Shown here piece after piece: positions 9,028 to 18,047 of a stretch of 64,000 nucleotides of DNA. Both the position numbers and the translations under genes were made by a program. Within the stretch, counting starts at the first letter, position 1, and every line of letters starts with the position of its first letter. A model generated the notes under the pieces. The model worked only from the letters and a program-made list of their open reading frames with translations, did not search any database and was not told the origin of the DNA. Where the stretch lies: NCBI GenBank assembly GCA_036675345.1, contig JAKFFE010000041.1, positions 1 to 64,000 on the forward strand. The letters run 5' to 3'. The stretch is from JALYOC01 sp036675345. Its GTDB lineage: Bacteria; Myxococcota; Myxococcia; Myxococcales; Myxococcaceae.

Positions 9028-9336
9028 CTACTCTCCGTGAGCTCCGTTCCTCTCCCGGTCCACCGCGGTGACCCGCAGCAGGTTCTTCTCCGGCTCGATC
9101 TCGAACAGCACCGCGCAGGTGCCGACCTGGAGCGTGTTCGCGGGCTGCCCCGCCTTGGGGAGGGTCCCGAAGCGGCCGGTGTCCACCCATCCCTGACGGG
9201 AGGCCAGCTCGTACAGCGCGCCTTGCAGTCGCTGGAACTCGCTCCACTCCAGGGCGCGCGCCTGGCGGGTGGCGTCGGCGCTGAACTCCACCGTGTACCG
9301 GCCACCCACGAAGCGCAGGTCAGGGTTCTGGGACAT
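9028..9336 (-). CDS. Small RelE/ParE-like protein
   Basis: The 102 residues show the outline of a RelE/ParE mRNase fold: YTVEFSADATRQARAL at the start, a helical middle (FQRLQGALYELAS), then VGTCAVLFEIEPEKNLLRVT, which is like the beta-strand core of RelE toxins. The usual catalytic residues are not clearly present, so it may be inactive or a different small regulator. No antitoxin gene is visible on either side: 155 bases upstream are non-coding and the downstream gene is the 140-residue hypothetical. The ATG at 9336 is chosen because the longer reading adds an unlikely basic tail. Confidence 0.55.
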   Translation of the reverse strand: MSQNPDLRFVGGRYTVEFSADATRQARALEWSEFQRLQGALYELASRQGWVDTGRFGTLPKAGQPANTLQVGTCAVLFEIEPEKNLLRVTAVDRERNGAHGE

Positions 9337-9491
9337 GCGCGGCAAGGTTCGGCGTCCCCTGTCGGGCGGCAACCCGGGTGACCCACCGCGGGGCGGGCCA
9401 GTGTCCACCGGTCAGCATTTTCCCGGAACGCGGGTCCCGCTCATGAGACGACACCCGGAGTCGCCGCCCGCGAGGCCGTTTCCCGAGAACC

Positions 9492-10247
9492 TCAGCGCAG
9501 CAATCGCTCGAAGGTCCCTGCACGGGAGGCCACCCAGGCGGCCAGCACCCCTCCCACCCCGAAGCACCCGGCCAGCACCAGCGTTGCCAGGGTCGCCGAG
9601 CCGAGGAGCAGACTGCCTCCCACGGAGATCGCCAGCGAGCCCAGGATGATCGGCAGCACGAACACCCCGTTGAGGTTGTTCGCGCTCCGCTGATCCCTGG
9701 CCAGCACCGCCACCAGCAGGGCCAGCGCGCTGGAGAAGGAGGTGCTGCAGAACAGCAGCAGGAACAGCGCCGCCACCAGGCCCGGACCGGCCAGCCCCAG
9801 CGAGAGCAGGACCGCCCCGTCCACCGCCAGCATCACTCCGCAGAGGGCGCAGTTGAGAACCACCAGCACCAGCAGCTTGGCGGCCAGCACCTGGCCCATC
9901 CGGACCGGCAGCGCCACCAGCAGCTCCAGGGTCCGGGACTCGCGCTCGGCGAGCACGGTGTGGATGGCGGTCACCGCCGGGCCCAGCAGCCCACCCAGCG
10001 AGACCATCAACGGCAGCAGCGCCAGCAACATCGCGTAGGGATCGAGGAGCGCCTTCTCCAGGGCCGGAGGGAGGTTGAGCCCGGGGGGGAGCCGCCCGGC
10101 CTGCCCGGAGCGCGCGGCGAACAGCTGCATCGCCGGGACCACCATCATCACCAGCATCGGCAGGAACAGGGCGGTGGCCACCGCGGTCTTGTTGCGCAGC
10201 AGCTGCCTCCACTCCTTGGACAGCAGCACTCCCAGCTCAGGGCCCAT
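9492..10247 (-). CDS. ABC-2 type exporter permease
   Basis: The 251-residue protein has a cytosolic start (LLSKEWRQLLRNKTAVATA) typical of ABC-2 permeases. About six hydrophobic segments follow, with ERESRTLELLVALPVRMGQV between membrane segments two and three, a family hallmark. It should form the channel for the ATPase encoded just upstream. The ATG at 10247 overlaps the ATPase stop by 11 bases, and a start at 10268 is also open. The substrate is unknown; NatB-like sodium or drug exporters are the closest style. Confidence 0.87.
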   Translation of the reverse strand: MGPELGVLLSKEWRQLLRNKTAVATALFLPMLVMMVVPAMQLFAARSGQAGRLPPGLNLPPALEKALLDPYAMLLALLPLMVSLGGLLGPAVTAIHTVLAERESRTLELLVALPVRMGQVLAAKLLVLVVLNCALCGVMLAVDGAVLLSLGLAGPGLVAALFLLLFCSTSFSSALALLVAVLARDQRSANNLNGVFVLPIILGSLAISVGGSLLLGSATLATLVLAGCFGVGGVLAAWVASRAGTFERLLR

Positions 10248-11163
10248 GGTTGTTCCCCACCACCGCATCCACGAACAGCTCCTCCAGGGTGGGCCGGACG
10301 ATCCGGCATTCGATCACCTCCACCCCCGCGCCCAGCAGCCGGCGCAGCAGCGGCGGAACCTCCTGTTCCGGCGCGTCCACCGGGATCCGGGCCTGATCCC
10401 CCGCCCGGGTGAAGGCGATCCCCGCGGTCTGCAGCGCGGCCAGCAGGGGATCCACTGAGAGGGCGCGCAGCAGCACCGCCGGCCGGCTCTGGTTGCGCAA
10501 CACCTCGATCCGCTCGTGCACCAGCATCCGGCCCGAGCGGAGGATGATCACCGACTCCCCCAGCGCCTCCGCCTCCTCCAGGTTGTGGGTGCACAGCAGC
10601 ACCGTCCGGTTGCGCATCGCCTCCCGGAGGTAGCCGTGCACCTCTCGGGTGACCAGGGGATCCATCCCGGCGGTGGGCTCGTCCAGCAGCAGCAGCTCCG
10701 GATCCGAGAGCAGCGCCGCAGCCAACGACAGCCGACGCTGGGTCCCGCCGGAGAGCTGCGCCATCCTCCGGTGGAGGAACTCGCCCAGCCCAAAGGCCTC
10801 CACCACCCGGGCCACCTCCCCTCGCCGGTAGATCCTGCGCACCCAGTCCAGGTACTCGCCGGCGGTCAGCTCCCGGTACATCCCCGGTCCCTGGGGAACG
10901 ATTCCCACCCGGCGCTTGGCGTCCAGGAACCGGGGACCGGAGACATCCTCTCCGAACAGCCGCACCACTCCCTCGGTGGGACCCAGCGCTCCGGCCAACA
11001 GCCGGATCAAGGTGGTCTTGCCGGCGCCGTTCGGCCCCAGCAGACAGGTGCGATCGCCGGGCTGGAGGGCAAAGGAGACCTCCGAGAGCGCGCGGACCTT
11101 GCGGTCATAGACCTTGGTGACCCGCTCCACCTGGATCGGCGCGACCGGGGCCGTACTCACCAC
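10237..11163 (-). CDS. ABC exporter ATP-binding protein
   Basis: The 308-residue ATPase has Walker A GPNGAGKTT (44-52), a Q-loop in GIVPQGPGMY, signature LSGGTQRR, Walker B LLLLDEP and the H-loop THNLEEAEALG. The 80-residue C-terminal extension is usual for the CcmA/NatA branch that pairs with ABC-2 permeases. It starts at GTG 11163, overlapping the end of the upstream SDR gene by 7 bases, and its own end overlaps the permease start, so all three are probably translated together. It powers export of an unknown substrate. Confidence 0.93.
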   Translation of the reverse strand: MVSTAPVAPIQVERVTKVYDRKVRALSEVSFALQPGDRTCLLGPNGAGKTTLIRLLAGALGPTEGVVRLFGEDVSGPRFLDAKRRVGIVPQGPGMYRELTAGEYLDWVRRIYRRGEVARVVEAFGLGEFLHRRMAQLSGGTQRRLSLAAALLSDPELLLLDEPTAGMDPLVTREVHGYLREAMRNRTVLLCTHNLEEAEALGESVIILRSGRMLVHERIEVLRNQSRPAVLLRALSVDPLLAALQTAGIAFTRAGDQARIPVDAPEQEVPPLLRRLLGAGVEVIECRIVRPTLEELFVDAVVGNNHGP

Positions 11164-11846
11164 GGCATCTGGGAGCCGTCCCAGCCCAGGAAGCGGCCGT
11201 TGTCGATGGGCTGCAGTCCGTCGATCACCTTCAGCATCCCCGCCACCGAGGTCTCCACCTTGGTGGGCGCGCCCTCCCCTCCCATGTCCGTCTGCACCCA
11301 GCCGGGCTGCAGCGCGATGCTGATGAAGCCTTCGCCGCCCAGCTCCCGGGCCAGGTTCACCGCCAGCATGTCCAGCGCCGCCTTGGACATCCGGTAGTCC
11401 AGATAGCCGCCGGATCGGTTGTCACCGATCGATCCCAGCCCGGAGGTGATCTGGATCAGCTTCCGTCCGGCGCCGGCGCGCAGATTGGGCAGCAGGGCCT
11501 GGAGCACCCGGACCGCTCCCACCGCGTTGACGTTCAGGGTCTCCAGGAAGTCGTCGAACTTGAAGCCGCCCAGCGAGTCCTCGGTGCCCATCACCCCCGC
11601 GTTGTTGATCAGCACGTCGATCGGGGTCCCGGCCAGGTGATGGCCCAGCGCCACCACGCTGCCGTTGCTGGCCACGTCGCAGGCGTGCAGCCGCAGCCGC
11701 TCCGGGTGGGCGGCCAGCAGGGTCTGCAACTCTCGAGCGGAGCGGGGAGCGCGAGCGGTGGCCTCCACCTGGTCTCCGCGCTCCAACAGCTGGCGCACGA
11801 ACTCCAGGCCGATGCCCCGGTTCCCGCCGGTGATCAGGTAGCGCAT
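11157..11846 (-). CDS. Short-chain dehydrogenase, C-factor (CsgA)-like
   Basis: This 229-residue Rossmann enzyme has the cofactor motif TGGNRGIG (6-13), NNAG, a catalytic Ser in ITSGLGS and YRMSK with the catalytic Tyr and Lys. The end of the protein, PGWVQTDMGG followed by VIDGL and a terminal PW, is the pattern I know from Myxococcus CsgA and related C-factor proteins. CsgA is tied to the developmental C-signal; whether this copy acts in signalling or as an ordinary reductase is unknown. It is coupled to an ABC exporter downstream. The ATG at 11846 is used; one at 11858 is open. Confidence 0.85.
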   Translation of the reverse strand: MRYLITGGNRGIGLEFVRQLLERGDQVEATARAPRSARELQTLLAAHPERLRLHACDVASNGSVVALGHHLAGTPIDVLINNAGVMGTEDSLGGFKFDDFLETLNVNAVGAVRVLQALLPNLRAGAGRKLIQITSGLGSIGDNRSGGYLDYRMSKAALDMLAVNLARELGGEGFISIALQPGWVQTDMGGEGAPTKVETSVAGMLKVIDGLQPIDNGRFLGWDGSQMPW

Positions 11847-11876
11847 GCGCCGGAACATACGACCGGACGCGCCCGG

Positions 11877-13268
11877 TCAGTACAGCCGTCGCAAGCCCCA
11901 GTAGGCGTTCTTGGCCAGCTTGAACATCGGGGAGTCTCCCCCCACCCGCTTGCGGAGGAAGTTGGAGGTGGCCGCCTGCGCCGGCCGCAGACAGTGGGCA
12001 TCGAAGGTATGACGCAGGTGACCCAGCGGGTCGCGCTTGCGGTAGGCCTCGAAGTACGCGGTCAGCTCGTTGTCGGTCTTGGCGCGCCCGTTGTCTCCGT
12101 ACTTGGCCACCCAGGGGGAGAAGTCCGGGTACAGATGATCCGGCCCCCACTCCCCGTGGAGGGTGGTCTTCATGAAGTTGCCGATCAGCAGGTCATCGAA
12201 GATCTCCCACTGCACCGCGCTCATCAGCGAGGCGCGGGGGACCTCGAAGGTCAGCCCCCTTCGGAAGGAGCGGCGGTTGTACTCGATGCACAGGTCCTGA
12301 CCGCCCACCCGGAAGCGCACGAAGTCCAGGGTCCGGTACAGGTGGCGGAAGGAGCGGAAGTAGCGCTCCAGCCGGGTCTTCTCCTCCGGCTCCAGCTCCT
12401 CGCTCCAGTCGTCCCCGAAGTCCTGGGGACGGAACAGGGTGGAGGGCTGCTCGCGGGGATCGATCCGCTCCAGCGAGTCCCGCAGGCAGTCGTAGCGGAC
12501 GAACGCTGGCAGCAGCTCCACCGACTCGGAGGCAAAGCCCTTGGCGTAGTCCTCCAGCGGGGTGGTGTAGCGCGAGGCCCAGGCGCTGTCGGTGCGCTGG
12601 TAGCGGTGCATCGAGCTGGAGGGGATGAAGTAGCGGACCCCCAGGCTCTCTGCCCGCCGGGCAATGCTCTGCCCGGGAGGCGTCCGGGTCGCGGCCCGCG
12701 GGGGGATCTGCGTCCCGTCCTCGCTGAAGTAGTTGATCATGTCCGCGTCGCCGTAACCGGACAGCGCCAGCAGGAAGGACACCGGGTAGCGGGCGATCTC
12801 CTTCTTGATCACCCGCTCCTGTCCCCGGTCGCTGGAGTCGTTGAGGTTCACCACCAGCTTGCCGTTGACGTCCACCAGCAGCACCGCGTCCTGGTTGTAG
12901 TCCGCCAGGCACATCACCCGGACCCGCGGCGAGAGCTGCACCCAGCGGCGATCCGGCAGCACCTGCACCTGGAAGCCTTGCGCGGTGAGGTCCTGGTGGA
13001 TCCGCCCCCCCACGTGGTCCGGGAGCAGGATCTGCTTGTCCTTGAGCTTGGCCATCGAATCGCCGGAGAGATGGTCCGGGTGCCCATGGGAGATCCAGAT
13101 GTAGTGCGCGGCGAGGATCGCCTGCCGCTGGGCCTCCGGGATCTCGTGGGACAGGCCCCAACTGCCAAAGTAGGCCGGGCCCTCGATCCAGGGATCGGTG
13201 ACCAGGATCGGCTCTACGTCGTGAACGATGATCGTCGCGTTGCCGATCGTCTCGAAACCCACTTCCAT
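11877..13268 (-). CDS. MBL-fold metal-dependent hydrolase (UlaG-like)
   Basis: The 463-residue protein has an MBL core in its first half: FETIGNATIIV, VTDPWIEG, and the metal motif SHGHPDHLSGDS. LADYNQDAVLLVDVNGK and a later SSSMHRYQ complete the core. A C-terminal half of about 200 residues has no domain I recognise. The core recalls UlaG-like lactonases and CMP-N-acetylneuraminate hydroxylase-like hydrolases. The start at 13268 removes a short basic tail. It is the first gene of a run leading into the CsgA-like SDR 30 bases on. The substrate is unknown. Confidence 0.75.
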   Translation of the reverse strand: MEVGFETIGNATIIVHDVEPILVTDPWIEGPAYFGSWGLSHEIPEAQRQAILAAHYIWISHGHPDHLSGDSMAKLKDKQILLPDHVGGRIHQDLTAQGFQVQVLPDRRWVQLSPRVRVMCLADYNQDAVLLVDVNGKLVVNLNDSSDRGQERVIKKEIARYPVSFLLALSGYGDADMINYFSEDGTQIPPRAATRTPPGQSIARRAESLGVRYFIPSSSMHRYQRTDSAWASRYTTPLEDYAKGFASESVELLPAFVRYDCLRDSLERIDPREQPSTLFRPQDFGDDWSEELEPEEKTRLERYFRSFRHLYRTLDFVRFRVGGQDLCIEYNRRSFRRGLTFEVPRASLMSAVQWEIFDDLLIGNFMKTTLHGEWGPDHLYPDFSPWVAKYGDNGRAKTDNELTAYFEAYRKRDPLGHLRHTFDAHCLRPAQAATSNFLRKRVGGDSPMFKLAKNAYWGLRRLY

Positions 13269-13489
13269 GCGTGCCTCCCAGGGCGGCCTGGGACCTCCAC
13301 AGGCACCTCGCATGCCAGCCGGGAACTGTTCCTCGCCGGTCGCGGCCTTGATCCACGGGAGGAGAAGTGGGCACTGCCTTTCCCTCTCGGGGTGAAACAG
13401 GGGCGCGGCGGGAGACCGCTGGGTTCATCTCGATCGGCGAGGCGCCAAAGTGGCCCTACGAATCGGAGACGATGGTGCTGCTGCGCTGA

Positions 13490-14212
13490 TCAGGGCCAGG
13501 GGGGCGCTTCTTGAAGTTCGCGGCGCGGCTGGAAGGTCCCCTCCAGCGCGGAGACCACCGCCTGGTGGACGCGTCGGTCGATCAGCATCAGCGGGTGGGC
13601 CACCACCGGGAACCGCTGCTCGATGGCGCCCTTGAGGCGCGAGCTCTTCGCCGGGAAGATCATCAGGTCCCAGGGGGTCCAGAAGCTGTAGACCTCCACC
13701 CCGCCCCACTCTCCCTCGTCGGTGGCCAGGTCCTGGATCAGCGGGCTGTGGGGCCGCATCTGGGTGGCGCCGGTGTTCCAGCGGAAGTAGCCGCTGAAGG
13801 TCCCGTGATGCGGGCCGGAGAGGGAGACGAAGGTCTTCACCTTCACCGTCGGCTGCAGCCGCCGCAGCCAGTAGCGGGTCACCAGCGAGCCCATGCTGAA
13901 GGCCACCACGTCGATCTCCGCCGCCCCGGTCCGGGCCTGCAGCGCGCGAGCGCCGTCGTCCACCTGCCGGGCCAGCGCTTCCACCCCCAGGCTGCCGTCG
14001 TTGGGCGTCAGCTCCTGCAGCTCCAGCTCGCGCCAGCCGGCGTCCACCAGCGAGTTGTGCAGGGAGACCAGCCCGCGGGGACTGTCGTCGATCCCGTGCA
14101 CCAGCAGCACCGGCCGGCGGAGGGGAGCGCCGGGGACGGAGGCGGGAATCGGACGGAGGGTCATGCAGGCGGGGCTGAGCAGGAGGAGGGCAACCGGGAG
14201 CCAGGTTCGCAA
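13490..14212 (-). CDS. Alpha/beta-hydrolase (lipase-like) lipoprotein
   Basis: Read from a TTG at 14212, the 240-residue protein begins with a short hydrophobic stretch ending LLLLSPAC, a plausible lipobox; the first ATG (14164) would cut this off. The hydrolase core has LLVHGIDDSPRG (oxyanion region), the nucleophile elbow VVAFSMGSL with Ser, SLSGPHHGTFSG as in triacylglycerol lipases, and a late His in DRRVHQAVV. It probably cleaves lipid or other esters in the envelope. The 221 bases between this gene and the next upstream-numbered gene (13269-13489) hold nothing I recognise. Confidence 0.75.
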   Translation of the reverse strand: MRTWLPVALLLLSPACMTLRPIPASVPGAPLRRPVLLVHGIDDSPRGLVSLHNSLVDAGWRELELQELTPNDGSLGVEALARQVDDGARALQARTGAAEIDVVAFSMGSLVTRYWLRRLQPTVKVKTFVSLSGPHHGTFSGYFRWNTGATQMRPHSPLIQDLATDEGEWGGVEVYSFWTPWDLMIFPAKSSRLKGAIEQRFPVVAHPLMLIDRRVHQAVVSALEGTFQPRRELQEAPPWP

Positions 14213-14283
14213 GGCGGGCGCAGTGTAGCCGCAACCGGGGCAACCCAGCCCCGCGGGGTGGACACCTGCGCCCCCCGACCCAC

Positions 14284-15030
14284 TCAGCCCACCGCACCTA
14301 CCCGCGGTCGCGCCGCCTGGCTGGCGGCATAGGTGGCCCGGCGGAGGGCGTGGATCCACCCCCGCGGCTCGATCCCCCGCCCGGTGCGGAAGGGGGAGAA
14401 CCTCAAGGCCGCCTGATCCACCACCACCCGCTCCCGCAGCTGGAGCCGCGCCACCGGCCGCCACCGTCTTCCCAACCCCAGGGGGCGGAACTCCAGCTGG
14501 AACGCCGCGTGGCCGCTGCGTACTGCCGCGTCCAGCTTCTCTCCCCGGTCGCCCTCCGTCTCCGCCGCCCCGGTGGTCCGCAGCCGCCACTTCACCCTGC
14601 CCAGCCCGGGGGCGAAGAACGGCGAGACTGCGTAGTAGTCGTTGTCCAGGAAGTCGTGGCGGTGGGTGGTCAGCGTGGCGAGCAGCGTGGTCCAGGGGCT
14701 GCGGATGGTGGCGAACAGCAGGTCCTGATCTCCCTCCTCCGCGGACACGCTGACCGACTGGGAGTGGCGGAAGCGGATCGCGCAGCCCAGCACGTCGGTC
14801 CACTCCTTCCCGCCCCTCCACCAGGCGCTGGACAGCCGCACCAGCGCCGGGCCCTCCAGCCGTCGGGCGATCCCCGCTGCCTTGCCCCGGGCGGTCACCG
14901 CGGAGACCTGGGATAGGTACACCGCCCCCTCCGGATGGAAGGTGCGCGCGCGACGCAGCAGGCTCACCGCGCCGGTCAGTGGCGCCAGCAGCGCGCCCAC
15001 TCCCCTGCCCAACGGCTCCGTCGCGTGCAT
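14284..15030 (-). CDS. Hypothetical 248-residue protein
   Basis: The start is well set by GGAGGAAGC directly before the ATG. The protein has a Gly/Leu-rich N-terminus (EPLGRGVGALLAPLTGAVSL) that is only weakly hydrophobic, then a mixed alpha/beta body with VRLSSAWWRGG, LLFATIRSPW and DYYAVSPFFAPGLG. The order of blocks slightly recalls the catalase-like fold of small haem proteins, but I see no sure haem ligand and do not assign it. It is divergent from the haem gene hemY across 137 bases, so a link to haem metabolism is possible but unproven. Confidence 0.62.
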   Translation of the reverse strand: MHATEPLGRGVGALLAPLTGAVSLLRRARTFHPEGAVYLSQVSAVTARGKAAGIARRLEGPALVRLSSAWWRGGKEWTDVLGCAIRFRHSQSVSVSAEEGDQDLLFATIRSPWTTLLATLTTHRHDFLDNDYYAVSPFFAPGLGRVKWRLRTTGAAETEGDRGEKLDAAVRSGHAAFQLEFRPLGLGRRWRPVARLQLRERVVVDQAALRFSPFRTGRGIEPRGWIHALRRATYAASQAARPRVGAVG

Positions 15031-15167
15031 GCTTCCTCCAGGTGGCAAGGTGGAGGCGTCAGTGGCCTGGGCGCAACGCACGCCCGCCCGGTCGCTCGCC
15101 AGGGCTCAATCAGCGGTTGACCCCTCCTCCCTCGCGGCCCAACCTTCCGACCAGGAGGGTTCTCCCT

Positions 15168-16526
15168 GTGTCGACGGTCGTGGTCGGTGGCGGTATCTCC
15201 GGGCTGGTCATCGCCCATGAGCTGGTCAAGCGGGGCGAGGAGGTCCAGCTGCTGGAGGCCTCGCCGCGTCTGGGCGGCACCATCCGCACCTTCCACCAGG
15301 AGGGGTTCTTCACCGAGGCCGGCCCCAACGGCTTTCTGGACAACGAGCCTGCCACCCTGGACCTGGTGGAGGAGCTGGGCCTGACTCCGCGGCTGCGTCG
15401 GGCGGAGCCCACGGTGAAGCGCCGCTTCGTCTTCTCTCGCGGCGCCCTCCACGAGCTGCCCTCCAACCCGGCCGCCTTCTTCTCCTCGCAGATCCTCCCC
15501 CTGGGCTCCAAGCTGCGGCTGCTGGCCGAGCCGTTTACCCGCCGGCCCTCCACCGATGCCGACGAGAGCCTGGCCTCCTTTGCCCGCCGGCACCTGGGCG
15601 CGGGCGCGGCGGACACCCTGGTGGATGCGATGCAGTCGGGGATCTTCGCCGGAGACCCCGAGCAGCTCTCGGTGGCCGCGGTCTTCCCCCGCTTCGTGGA
15701 GCTGGAGAAGAAGCACCGCAGCCTGGTGCTGGGGATGGTCCGCGCGCGCAAGGCGGCCAAGGACGCCTCACAGCACCGCGCCAAGACCAGCGGCGGCGCG
15801 CTGTGTACGTTTGATCAGGGCCTGGAGGTCCTGCCCCGCGCGCTGGGGGAACGGCTGGGTGAACGGGCGCGCACCGGAGTGACCGTGCAGCACCTGCGGC
15901 TGGAGGGAGAGCACTGGGACCTGCAGACCAGCGCCGGCCCGGTGCAGGCGCGGCGGCTGGTGCTGGCCCTGCCTTCCTACGCCGCGGCGTCGCTGATCCG
16001 CCCTCTGGATCCGACCCTGGCCGATGAGCTGGACCAGATCCTCTACTCCCCGGTCTCGGTGGTGCACCTGGGCTTCCGCAGCGACGAGCTGCCGCGCAGC
16101 ATGGGCGGCTTCGGCTTCCTGGTCCCGGAGCGGGAGCGCCGGCGGGTGATGGGCGCGATCTTCGTCTCCAGCATCTTCCCCTGGCGGGTGGAGAAGGACG
16201 GCACCCTGCTCACGGTGATGGTGGGCGGCGCCCGTCATCCGGAGCTGGCCGGCCTCTCCGAGGCGGAGCTGGTGCAGCTGGTCCGCGAGGAGCTGACGGC
16301 GGTGATAGGGCTGCGGGAGGAACCGCACTTCACCCAGGTGGTGCGCTGGCCGCGCGCGATCCCCCAGTACAACGTCGGCCATCTGGCGCGGATCGCCCGC
16401 CTCCAGGAGCGCCTGCTCACCCAGCCGCGGTTGTTCCTGACCGGAAACGCGTACCGGGGCATCGGGGTCAACGACTGCGTGCGCACCGGGCTGACCATGG
16501 CCGAGCGGGTGCTGGCCAGCGGCTGA
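15168..16526 (+). CDS. hemY: Protoporphyrinogen oxidase, FAD-dependent
   Basis: The 452-residue enzyme oxidises protoporphyrinogen IX to protoporphyrin IX in haem synthesis. It starts with a dinucleotide-binding fold, VVVGGGISGLVIAHEL, then LEASPRLGGTIRTF and EAGPNGF, all typical of the amine-oxidase/PPO family. The C-terminal FAD segment is LTGNAYRGIGVNDCVRTG. A GTG at 15168 with AGGAGGG nine bases upstream sets the start. No other hem gene is nearby. The symbol follows the Bacillus FAD-type enzyme; the same family is also called hemG in some genomes. Confidence 0.95.
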   Translation: MSTVVVGGGISGLVIAHELVKRGEEVQLLEASPRLGGTIRTFHQEGFFTEAGPNGFLDNEPATLDLVEELGLTPRLRRAEPTVKRRFVFSRGALHELPSNPAAFFSSQILPLGSKLRLLAEPFTRRPSTDADESLASFARRHLGAGAADTLVDAMQSGIFAGDPEQLSVAAVFPRFVELEKKHRSLVLGMVRARKAAKDASQHRAKTSGGALCTFDQGLEVLPRALGERLGERARTGVTVQHLRLEGEHWDLQTSAGPVQARRLVLALPSYAAASLIRPLDPTLADELDQILYSPVSVVHLGFRSDELPRSMGGFGFLVPERERRRVMGAIFVSSIFPWRVEKDGTLLTVMVGGARHPELAGLSEAELVQLVREELTAVIGLREEPHFTQVVRWPRAIPQYNVGHLARIARLQERLLTQPRLFLTGNAYRGIGVNDCVRTGLTMAERVLASG

Positions 16527-16743
16527 GCCACGGAGTGCGGTCGCAAAGACCGGGGGTCAAAACATTCACGGTCCGCGCGAGCCGGTTGCGATGCGCCCGT
16601 CAAGGCGCCGCGCGTCCGGTCCGTTGTCCACTCCCGAGAAACCCGTGCCGGCCCCTTGCGCCGGACAAGGGCACTGACCAATCCTCGGGACCGAGCATCG
16701 TTCCCAACATCCTTGGTGGGGACGCGCAGTGAGGCGAGGCCGG

Positions 16744-17130
16744 ATGATGCTTTCGATTCACGAGAACCAGTCCTTGGCAGAAGCAGGCAGCGAGTTGCTC
16801 GAGTTCATCCTCCGGCCGCACAACTGGATCTCGTTGGATCGGCTCAGCGTCACCCCGCAGCCCAGGCCGGGGCAGAACGCCGAGTACCAGCGCGCGGTGG
16901 GTTCGTTGCGGATCTGCGCCTCGGTGGACGTGACCCCCCAACTGGGGGTGTTCCTGCGGGTGGCCTTCAAGGCCCCGGGGCTCTCCCCGCTGCGGGCCTC
17001 CGATCACCTGGAGGCGTTCTTGAAGGACACCCTGCCGCTGCGGCCGAACAGCGAGTGGCAGGTGGAGATCGACGGGAAGAAGTGGGTGCACTTCATCCGC
17101 CGATTGGTAGGTTCCCCGCTCGAAGCTTGA
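16744..17130 (+). CDS. Hypothetical 128-residue protein
   Basis: This small soluble protein has no signal peptide, membrane helix or motif I recognise. It contains SLDRLSVTPQPRPGQ, then an alternating-strand middle (LGVFLRVAFKAPGL), suggesting a compact alpha/beta fold. It ends in TTGA, where its TGA stop overlaps the TTG start of the FUSC gene, so the two are translationally linked. A GTG at 16729 could also start it. The 217 bases upstream (16527-16743) contain no gene or clear promoter that I can call. Confidence 0.65.
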   Translation: MMLSIHENQSLAEAGSELLEFILRPHNWISLDRLSVTPQPRPGQNAEYQRAVGSLRICASVDVTPQLGVFLRVAFKAPGLSPLRASDHLEAFLKDTLPLRPNSEWQVEIDGKKWVHFIRRLVGSPLEA

Positions 17131-18047
17131 GCACGCCCCTCTCCCACCCCCTCTACATCGCGGCGAAGGCAGCGATCGCGGCACTGGTCGCGCTCAGCCT
17201 GGTGGAGGCGGGCGGGATCGAGGACCGGCTCTCCGCCTGCTTCGTGGCGGTGGTGTGCACCAGCCCCACCGTCTACTCCGGCTTCCGCCGCGGGCTGGGC
17301 CAGCTGCTGGGCAGCACCATCGGCGGCAGCATCACCCTGCTGTTGGCCTTCTGGGCGCCGCGCTCGGTCACCCTGGTGGCGGCGCTGTTCATCACCATCT
17401 GGGTCTCGTTTTTGCTGCGGGTGGGCAGCGACTACGTGGTGGCGGCGTTCACCGTCCTCTACGTGCTGTTGATCCCCGGCGACGCCACCCACACCCTGGA
17501 GCACCGGCTGGCCTCGGTGGCGATCGGGGTGCTCTCCGCCACGGTGGTCAACCTGGTGGTGTCCTTCGCCCGGCGCCGGAGGGTGTTCGCCCGCCGGCTG
17601 GACATCGCCCGGCTGCTGGTGGCCTCCGAGCTGGAGCGCGCCGCCACCGTGCTGGAGCAGGGACCGCGGCCGGGGGAGGAGCAGGCGCGCGGGCAGCTGT
17701 TCGAGGCCCCCTTCCGGCTGCTACGGGTCCTCTCCGACGAGCTGAACGACGCTGCCCGCGAGCTGGGCGCCAGCGCGCGCTGGCGGGCCCAGGTTCAGGG
17801 CGCCTGCCGGGCCACCCAGCAGCTGCTGGCGGTGTCCCACTACGGCAAGGACCTGCTGCTGTCCTTCGAGGACTCTCCCCGGGCCCGGCCGCTGAGCGCC
17901 GCCGCCGCCAGCGAGCTGGCCGAAGCGCTGCGCCAGCAGCGTCCGGCCCGGCTGGGAGAGATCCAGGACGAGGTGGGCGCGCGCTCACTGCGGGCGGCCG
18001 CGGATGCCTGGACCCGCGCCCTGGACGGCCTGCGGGACTTCGCTTAG
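17127..18047 (+). CDS. FUSC-family (aromatic acid exporter-like) membrane protein
   Basis: The 306-residue protein has a membrane domain of about five helices in residues 8-145. These include GFRRGLGQLLGSTIGGSIT, a FUSC hallmark, and YVLLIPGDATHTLEHRLASV. A cytosolic helical domain of 160 residues follows. Family members such as YccS and AaeB are proposed exporters of aromatic acids. The TTG start at 17127 overlaps the stop of the small gene before it. Its stop TAG interlocks with the convergent cyclase stop across four bases. Confidence 0.85.
   Translation: MSTPLSHPLYIAAKAAIAALVALSLVEAGGIEDRLSACFVAVVCTSPTVYSGFRRGLGQLLGSTIGGSITLLLAFWAPRSVTLVAALFITIWVSFLLRVGSDYVVAAFTVLYVLLIPGDATHTLEHRLASVAIGVLSATVVNLVVSFARRRRVFARRLDIARLLVASELERAATVLEQGPRPGEEQARGQLFEAPFRLLRVLSDELNDAARELGASARWRAQVQGACRATQQLLAVSHYGKDLLLSFEDSPRARPLSAAAASELAEALRQQRPARLGEIQDEVGARSLRAAADAWTRALDGLRDFA

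Noticed and set aside
13269..13489. Small gene in the gap before the MBL hydrolase
   Set aside because: No frame with a plausible start, ribosome site and composition was found.
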